From Salvia splendens (lineage: Eukaryota > Streptophyta > Magnoliopsida > Lamiales > Lamiaceae): DNA of 64,000 nt. The notes beneath the pieces were generated by a model. The model did not search any database. It saw only the letters and a list, made by a program, of their open reading frames with translations, and was not told the DNA's origin. A program made the position numbers and the translations under genes. Position 1 is the stretch's first letter, and each line of letters opens with the position of its first letter. Shown here piece by piece: positions 56,632 through 64,000 of the stretch. Where the stretch lies: assembly GCF_004379255.2 (NCBI RefSeq), contig NC_056033.1, forward strand, positions 3,762,172 through 3,826,171, in the 5' to 3' direction.

Positions 56632-58875
56632 CTAACCCGTGGATCTTCTGCCCCGACGATAGGTGGCAGCTCTTTTCCTCCCCCTCTTTCTCTTGCTTCT
56701 AGCGCCGGTAAGTTTTGCAATAGAACGGACTTTTGCTGGCGGCTGATCATCTGCAGTGCCAGGTTCTGCTATAATGGGAGGTGTGGTGTTATTAGTCTCA
56801 TCCTTAAGCACCATTGGCATTTCCTGAATCTTCACTTCCTCAAAACTGTCCATCTCTTCCTTAACCCTCTGATTATCTATAAGTACTTCACCTTCCATCT
56901 GAATGCATATTTCACACCATTAACAACTGCAGACGAGATGAATGCAAAGAATAGAGAGGAGAGACGTGACATAGAAAATGAAGCTATGTACTGTACTCAC
57001 AGGTTTGTATGCTTTGAAGCAAGAAGGATCGACGTTTCCACTAGTCACAGGAACATCTACATAACTTGATGCTCCAGTTTGAGAAACTACTGCAGCGGTA
57101 CTCTGAGATGCTATATGCATTTCTTCTACTCCATTTTCACTATCTGGAGGCGGCAAGTCCAATTTCTCGGCAAAAGAAATTCTTTCAGCATTTTCGGTTG
57201 TTATCCTATCAAATTTGCTCCTCAGCTTGCCCACCTCAGAGTGTAGAAAGTCAATCTTCAAAAGTATTTGTCCGATGGAATTATCATCATCTCCAAGATC
57301 AAGGGGTAGTAGTTCATCATCATCATCCAACATCGGGAGATTAGTTGTGCTTTTCCGGCTAGCTTTTCCAGCCAGAAGGGGGAAAGAAAAGAAAAGAAAA
57401 CCTCTATCAATCTCAAGTCAGAATATGAATGATACTATCCAATCATAACCTAAGAATGGGTAGGCAAAGTCACGTTATCCATTCATAACCTATGAAAAGA
57501 AAAAACAAAAAATAACTCGTAAGGCTGGAAGCCTGGAATAAGATTTACTACTAAACAATATCAAAGTCCAATAGGTAATGAGAGCGGGAACAACAGATAG
57601 ATTCACCAACAAATATAAAGGAATCATCGGGAGAGAGACCTACAACAGCATAAGCAATTAAGCGAGCAGCGCGCGCATAGTGATGATGCAAATATAATGC
57701 AAAAACTGAATATATAGCAAAAATATCATTTCTAACCTGGATTCTTCAACTCATTGTTCATGAAGGCACCCTCGGTTAAGTACTTCTTATTTTCTGCAAA
57801 AATATCAAGTTCTCAACTGGCAAGAAGCAACAAACGAAATAGTTTGATAGCAATGGATAAATATTTCTACCATAACATGAGAAGAGGTTATGTTGGGACA
57901 TATATGCTGCTACATCTGTTGTTGCTTCAGTCCTCCTCCTTTTCTTTCTCCTAAGGACATCTAATTTAGCATTTTCCCGTGAAAATGGAAGGGATTTGGT
58001 GCCATCTACCATTGTGGAGCTATCCAGTTCAGACTGTCTTTTCAAATCGTATACTTCTAGTTCTCTGTCATATAGGTGTGCCCGTGACTGCAGCTTCTTA
58101 ATTTGCAATTCAACCCATTTGCAACGCCACATAAGAGGATGAATAAAAGACCTCCAATGAGTTGTCAGTTTTTTCCGCCTAAATAACAGAAGCGGCATAA
58201 GATGATAAGCATGAACAACCACATTATAAGAGTTGGTACAATGTAAAGTTTGAAGACTTGAATATGATGTTTCCTAATTTTCATTTTACTATACTTCAAT
58301 CAAGGGTAACAATGACTCGACCAGTCGACCACCACAAGCCCCCCATCCAACCACTTTTTCGAGTCCACAGCTAATAATTAATGGCATTATAATACATTAA
58401 ATATCTCAATGAAACATAGGACAGTACTTTTAAGGGTGGATGCTCCAATCTTCATCAAGGGACAAAATATGAGGACATCGAGAAAAACTGAGTGCACTGA
58501 AAAGAATAAGTACCTCAGTCTAAACCTTTCACCGAATCCATCAGAATCCAGCGCTGATGCACCAGCATCACCACGAAAATCTGACGAAGCTTCAGAATCA
58601 CCAAAGGCATCATCACTTTCTACACCAGAATTGCAGTCCTCAAAAGAACTTGAGGTCTCTGTTTTGTCATCGACATCTGCTGCAACAAGCTCATTGCCCA
58701 AAGATTTTGTACATTCAGTGATGTTAACCTCTGCATCACTATCCGTTTGATCTTCATTAATCTTCACGGCCAAGTTTGGCTCCATTTTATGGTCATACTT
58801 CTTTGTGTACTTCATAAGCTCATCTTCCATTTCTTTAGCCAACATCCCATCTGACTTATAGGCTGAGGCCTCCAT
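56632..58875 (-). CDS. Conserved plant nuclear protein of unknown function
   Basis: Five coding exons on the minus strand (58514-58875, 57871-58178, 57737-57793, 57001-57362, 56632-56898) join in frame, with phases agreeing at every junction, to 451 residues. The N-terminus (about 1-115) is acidic and serine-rich. A middle block reads HWRSFIHPLMWRCKWVELQI and KKLQSRAHLYDRELEVYDLK, followed by a basic cluster (LRRKKRRR) and SQHNLFSCYENKKYLTEG. A later region (LPMLDDDDELLPLDLGDDDN, then IGQILLKIDFLHSEVGKLRS) suggests a short coiled coil. The C-terminus is strongly basic (RSKRKRGRKRAATYRRGRR), a probable nuclear localisation or nucleic-acid-binding tail. I recognise the architecture as a plant-wide uncharacterised family but cannot name a gene. 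Confidence 0.82.
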
Positions 58876-61200
58876 TTTAGCTTTCTAGTCTCTCTTGAGC
58901 GTCTCTCGCATGGCATCAACAACTAGAAGTCATAATGAGTGGGGGGATTGAAAAAGCACGCATATGGCATCTGAAGGAAAATGAAAACAATATTCAATGA
59001 CGAATTAGGTTGAACAGGACCTGCAGCCAAACTAATGGAAATAACGAGTAGCAGAAATATACAATGCAGCGAAGTTCCACTGTTCAAGATGATGCTATAC
59101 ATCTACTAGTAAACCAACTGATATCAGAAAATTGATCAAACCAAGCAGTGAAACTACTTTTAGCAATAAAGCTTGATATGTTACTCATACTTCCAAAAGC
59201 TAAACAAGGACTTATAAATGATTCCTAGACATCAGATGACCACAATATAACAAACAATATAGTCTTCATCTTTAGAACATACAAAAATATTTTGATATAC
59301 CAATATGCATCAAGAGTAACATAAAGTCCAGCTGAAGAAATCCAAGAATGACATCTCAGAGAAACTCTTCAAGAAATTAATGATTACCTTCGGAAAAAAA
59401 GTATCCAGATGAAAAAAGGAAATCTAACAAGTCTAACCACAGGATATCCACCTTAAACATGTTTTAGTATGCAGACTGGCAGACAACCCTCATATACCGA
59501 CAAACCAAGTTCAGATCTACAAATGATAAGGTATGATCTACAAACTCACTCAACTATCACAAGAGGTGTTACCTTTTTTTCCTGATAAAAAATGAACATG
59601 TTCCAATCAAGACATGGACAACATTCAAAGCTCATTCCAACAGTAACCCCAAAGAACAGAAGTTTCGTCGGAAAATTCAACCAATATAAATCAAATTGTT
59701 CAACCAGGCTCAGTTACTAAGAGGACGTAATATTTGTAACGTTATATGCCTTGTCCAATATAATTGGTTTATAGTAATTTATTAATGGTAATAAATCATA
59801 TAATTATTCTGATTACCTGAAAAAAATCTCCAGCTCACAAACCTACCGCCTCTAATACAACTAGGATAGCAACATACAAAAGGATATTATCATCAGTAAT
59901 AAATTCGAGCATTTATAAGCAGTAACTAGAATTTGTCGCATTTGCACAGGACATCTTCTAATCCACATACCAAAAACATAAGAGGATGCGACAAAGTCTG
60001 TTGGGCCGCATTTCACTTATTTTGGTCCTAACAGATAATAGGGAAATGAAACTAAGTTTTTTCATATCACTTGGGTTAATCGAGCGATCAGATCCGGATG
60101 AACAAAGCTAACGCAAATTACATTAAATTTTGAAAAGGAAGATTGGTTAAGTTATTACGAAATTATATGGTATAAATACTAAAATTCGTTAGTTAGATTA
60201 TCACTATAAAAGTATCAAAATTTTACGTTAAAATTACCGGCCAACGGTTATAAATTCACCTATGAGTCTGCACACCTAAACCTATTGTGTTATGGCAAAA
60301 AGGATGCAATGACATCCATACGTGACCTCTTACTTTGCCACTTAATTAACTTATATGATCTGATAATTGAGTATTTAGCATGGACAATTATGTTGCTTAA
60401 CTAGACATCTTTCTTATAGTTTGTGCCAAATGTTGGTGCTCCATTAATTAGTTGCTCCCGTTGATTAAATTATTAGCTTGCATAAAAAAAATCATGTACA
60501 TATGTGTGTTTGGGTGTGTATTTTGACTCATATTCTGTATAGTTGGATTGGATTAGTGAAACATTGTAATTACTCCATACGATGAAAAATATTAGTACAT
60601 TAAATTTAAAAAAAATATGTTTGTTTGTAGGAATGTTTTCTGAGTCGTGCTGAAGCTGGATACACGAAACTTTGTCATTGAATATTGCAGATGCTAACAT
60701 CTGCTTTGTGAAAACTGAGCTCTATTTCCCTATAATCTGTAAGGACTAAAAAAATCATTTATCACTTGGCTATTCGTGAGCTATGCTTATAGAATTACGC
60801 TTGAAAAATCAGAAATACAAAAACATCAGGATCAAACTAATCAGCCATTCAATTTCTAAAACAAAAAATACCCACAAAAAGACACAATAAAGCAGTGAAA
60901 AATAAGCCCCCACCAAAAGAAAGAGGAAAAAAAATCAATCTTGAATTTTCGACTAAAAACTCGTACAAATTTCCATATCAATTAATCAGACGAATCACAA
61001 ATAGAGCGCATCTCATTAGAGTAAACAGCAGGAAACGGAAAGGGTTAACCAAATTGGGTCTCTGACAGCAAGTAAAAGCCCTTGAAAATTACATGAGGCG
61101 ATCGAGAAACAATACCTTGTCCGAAATCCTAGCGTTGTCATCAACAGTTCATGCTATAACGGTTTGGGTGTTGAAGAAAAATGTGTGAAGGTTTTGGTAG
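58876..61200 (-). other. 5' leader and long leader intron of the nuclear-protein gene
   Basis: No coding potential. A donor-like site (acaag, then gtattg) at about 61115 and an acceptor-like cttctag near 58923 suggest a 5' UTR exon at about 61116-61200 and a leader intron of roughly 2.2 kb. A uORF of eight codons (58885-58911) sits in the leader 9 bases before the main ATG. Transcript evidence would be needed. Confidence 0.4.
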
Positions 61201-62201
61201 TGATGATTTTTGAGAGCAGAATCTCTGAGCTTTGGTGATGAGCGACGTGATAAATGATTTTGTTTTTTTTTCTGGTGATGTCTGAGTTGTCAAAATAAAA
61301 TCAACCTATGCCATGTGTTTGATTCTCTTTTCTTTTCTTTTCTTTTCTTTTTTTAATTTCTTGATTTGAATTTACTGCTTATCCTGTGTAAATATATTTA
61401 TGGCTTGGAAATTGGAAGAATTAAATGATTAATCATGAATTTTAACGTGATTTTCTTTATCTTTTGCTCATATGACAATATGTTAGTAATTTGCTAATAG
61501 TTTTTAGTTACGTGGCTATAATATTTCATTGACTTTGTGTAGTACGACCATACTATTTTTTATGCAGTATTAGTTGGTGTTGTGCACATGATTAAAAATA
61601 CTTATTAACAAAATAGGAGTACTATTAAATGTAAATCTGTTCGTGATTACTTCCTAAATAAACGGCTCTGCCTCTGCAGATTGTTTGCCTCTTCTTTAGG
61701 TTGACCAAAAACTTTAATGATATATACTTATCTTTTATAAATTAACTTTAAGAAAATGCCCAAAAAATATTGCGTTCTGCAAACCTTGGTATTTATATTT
61801 TATGGTGATGATTAATTATCTAATAAAATTGTAATATATTAGTAATTATTAAAAAAATAACACTTAAATGAAAAAAAGTGGATATTGAATTTCCCTTTTC
61901 ATAATACAGCAAGAGCACTCTGTGCTCTTTTCAATATCAATAAAGATATCCCCAGATCTCCCACTGTTTCAAGTTTCTACACAGTACTACTTAAAAAATC
62001 AAATCTTGAAAAGGGGATTCATCAGATCTTTAATAAACAAGAGAAGGGCTTAAACAATATCCCCAGATCTCCCACGTTTCTTAGTCTTATATCGTGCTCC
62101 ATATATAAAGGAGAGCCAAGCCAACAACCCCCAAACTGCAACAAACTAACTGAACCGCCCCAGCATTTGTGGAGCTAGAGGCCATTTGATCTCAACAACT
62201 T
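61201..62201. other. Intergenic stretch between divergent genes
   Basis: A probable bidirectional promoter region between the minus-strand nuclear-protein gene and the plus-strand thioesterase gene. Contains a (TTTTC)n tract at 61328-61352 and a near-repeat of tatccccagatctcccac at 61946-61963 and 62058-62075. No ORF supported. Confidence 0.45.
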
Positions 62202-63878
62202 ATGGCCTCTAACAAGAATTTATTGGTGTTGTTTACTGTGCTTTCTATAGCTCAACTGTTGTTTCTTCCAAGAAGTGCTCTTTCCATCCCGTTTGTCGTT
62301 TTTCATGGTGATTTCTCGACTGTTATGATGGATTTGCTTCTGCTTTTCATATCTGTTGCTTTTTTGCTTTGCTGTGGGTAGTGGTCTCATCAATGAGAGC
62401 TACAAATTAACATAGTTTATGATTTCTGCCCCTTTAGTTTAGCTACTTTTGGGAGAGTTGAAGACCGATTTCATGTTTCTCAGTTTCTACTTTTCAGTTG
62501 TTTTCAGATTAGGAGTTTGACTTCTGTCTAAAAAGGATAAGGTTGTTGATGGGGCCGTTTTCTTGGAAGCATTTATAGAAAACTCAGTATTAGGATAGTT
62601 TGAAGCTCGGTGAAATTCTCAAAATGGGGTTTTTTTTATTACGAAAGAGGGAAACATGCGTCTTGCATACGCGCCTTTGAAAAAATTCTCCCTAGTGTGT
62701 CGCGTGTCTCTTAAAGAAGCGTCTGCAAGATGCATGTTTCCCTCTTTTGTAATATAAAAAAAAAGCTCTCCCTAATACGCGATAAGAATTCTAATTACTC
62801 CCATTTTGAGAATTTCGCCTTTGAAGCTTAGTGTTATCTTCTTGAGTGTGTTTTTTTGTATGAGGACGTATCTGTCTCTTTCTGAAAATGGCATGTTTTC
62901 GGTCCTTGTAATGTGAAACCAAATCATTTACTTTCTACATTTTCAATAGGTGACTTGTTGCTTGCTATAACATTGCAGGAATATCTGATAATTGCCATAA
63001 CAAAGGGATTTCACAGTTCACCTCTCTTCTGAGCGATTGGTCTGGTGCACAAGGACATTGCATGTATGATGTTCTTGCTGTTTCGATTATATAATCATAT
63101 GTTACTCACTTCTTCCACGCTTGAAGCATTGTGCATTTTAAGATCTAGCCTTATGTCAACATGTTAACATGACTCCACCAAATTCGAATCTGTTATGATA
63201 GCTAGGAGGTTTAGACTTTTCTGACATAAGCTTCCTCCGATTTACTCTCTTTTAAGGAAGAATTAGTAATCAATGTTCGTTGTCACTATTGCCAGAACAT
63301 AGTTGCTAGTTGAGGACTGAGGAGTTTAGAACAAGTTGTGGAATTATTTGTTTCTTATTTGTAGTGAATAATGACTTGATTCTTGTTCTTTTCTTCTTGC
63401 CTTTGTTCTAGTGAAATTGGAAATGGTGCTATGGATTCGTGGACCATGCCCTTCTTTGAACAGGTATTACTATTTCTTCAAGAAATGACCAGATAATCGC
63501 CCCACTATATGAATTATGAACAGAAGACACAAAATTAATATATTCTGATTTTGTGTTGTAGACGGCCTTAGCCTGTGAGAAGGTATCTTAACTTTACCCA
63601 AGGCTTTACTCTATTGACAAGGGATTCTTTCTCTGAGAGAATGCGCTCAACTTACAGGTGAAGAGCATGAGTGAGCTCAGTGGAGGCTACAACATTGTCG
63701 GGCTCTCACAGGTCAACATTGCAAATTCTGAGTTTTATCTTCTTCATCAGTTGCAAAACCTTCTTGTTGTTTAGTGTCATCTTTGAACGGTTTCCATTCT
63801 CATGACATCTCAATCTTATGTTTTCAGGGTAATTTGGTCGGGAGAGGTGTCATTGAGCTCTGTGACAGAGGACCACCT
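62202..63878 (+). CDS. Palmitoyl-protein thioesterase, 5' part (cut by window end)
   Basis: Six exons are readable: 62202-62307, 62979-63063, 63412-63463, 63562-63582, 63658-63711 and 63828-63878, all GT-AG and frame-consistent; the gene continues beyond 64000. The protein starts with a signal peptide (MASNKNLLVLFTVLSIAQLL...RSALS), then IPFVVFHG, the first strand and oxyanion region of the alpha/beta hydrolase fold. Then come EIGNGAMDSWTMPFFEQ and the nucleophile motif NIVGLSQGNLVGRGVIELCD, where the serine of GLSQG is catalytic. The family removes palmitate from cysteines of S-acylated proteins in the lysosome or vacuole. The catalytic Asp and His lie outside the window. Confidence 0.88.
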
Positions 63879-64000
63879 GTAAGTGCATCACTGTATAAAT
63901 GATTTTAAAATTTTATCTACATATATTATAGGATTCATTCCTGCAGTCTACATATTTTTAATCCTTCTTTCGCCCTTTTAGTAGTAATATGTGACTAAAT

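Noticed and set aside
60473..60700. 75-codon minus-strand ORF in the leader intron
   Set aside because: AT-rich chance frame, no homology recognised.

Overview
The window is nuclear DNA from a flowering plant, very probably a eudicot. It has GT-AG spliced genes in AT-rich intergenic DNA, plant ERF factors, a plasma-membrane H+-ATPase relative, Tat-lineage Ty3/gypsy retrotransposons and many Stowaway-type MITEs. A Lamiales source is plausible, but the sequence alone does not prove it. No bacterial, organellar, rRNA or CRISPR features were seen.

Layout. (1) 1-50 kb is a dispersed array of four intronless AP2/ERF genes, all on the minus strand (about 1.5-2.0, 23.6-24.2, 30.0-30.5 and 48.7-49.2 kb). 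They share a short acidic N-terminus, a nearly identical AP2 domain and a basic tail, so they are tandem duplicates of one group IX-like ERF. A short block centred on AACGTG recurs upstream of three of them and at three orphan positions. (2) The ERFs have been pushed apart by transposable elements: a solo LTR that splits a Stowaway MITE and itself carries a SINE (3.1-5.9 kb); a decayed hAT element (7.5-8.7 kb); a 10.4-kb Tat-type Ty3/gypsy element on the minus strand (element A, 8748-19115, TSD tgtga); a related, internally deleted element on the plus strand (element B, 31148-38159, TSD gttat); a Harbinger-like element holding only a degenerate Myb-like ORF (27.5-29.4 kb); and several MITEs and a TRIM. 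Both Ty3/gypsy elements carry a three-exon gene antisense to gag-pol, intact in B. In A, gag-protease and RT-RNaseH-integrase lie in one frame separated by UAG-CAA-UCA, a recognised stop-codon readthrough context.

(3) 51-64 kb is gene-dense and almost TE-free: a 17-exon P3A H+-ATPase locus that is a pseudogene (two frameshifts and loss of the TM3-TM4 region); a small three-exon conserved plant protein (55.6-56.3 kb); a five-coding-exon nuclear protein of unknown function on the minus strand with a long 5' leader intron (56.6-61.2 kb); and the first six exons of a palmitoyl-protein thioesterase cut by the window end (62.2-63.9 kb).

The ERFs probably form one regulatory module of paralogous factors. 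The right-hand genes look unrelated to it. Exon coordinates come from reading splice sites and protein continuity by eye; no transcript or database evidence was available.
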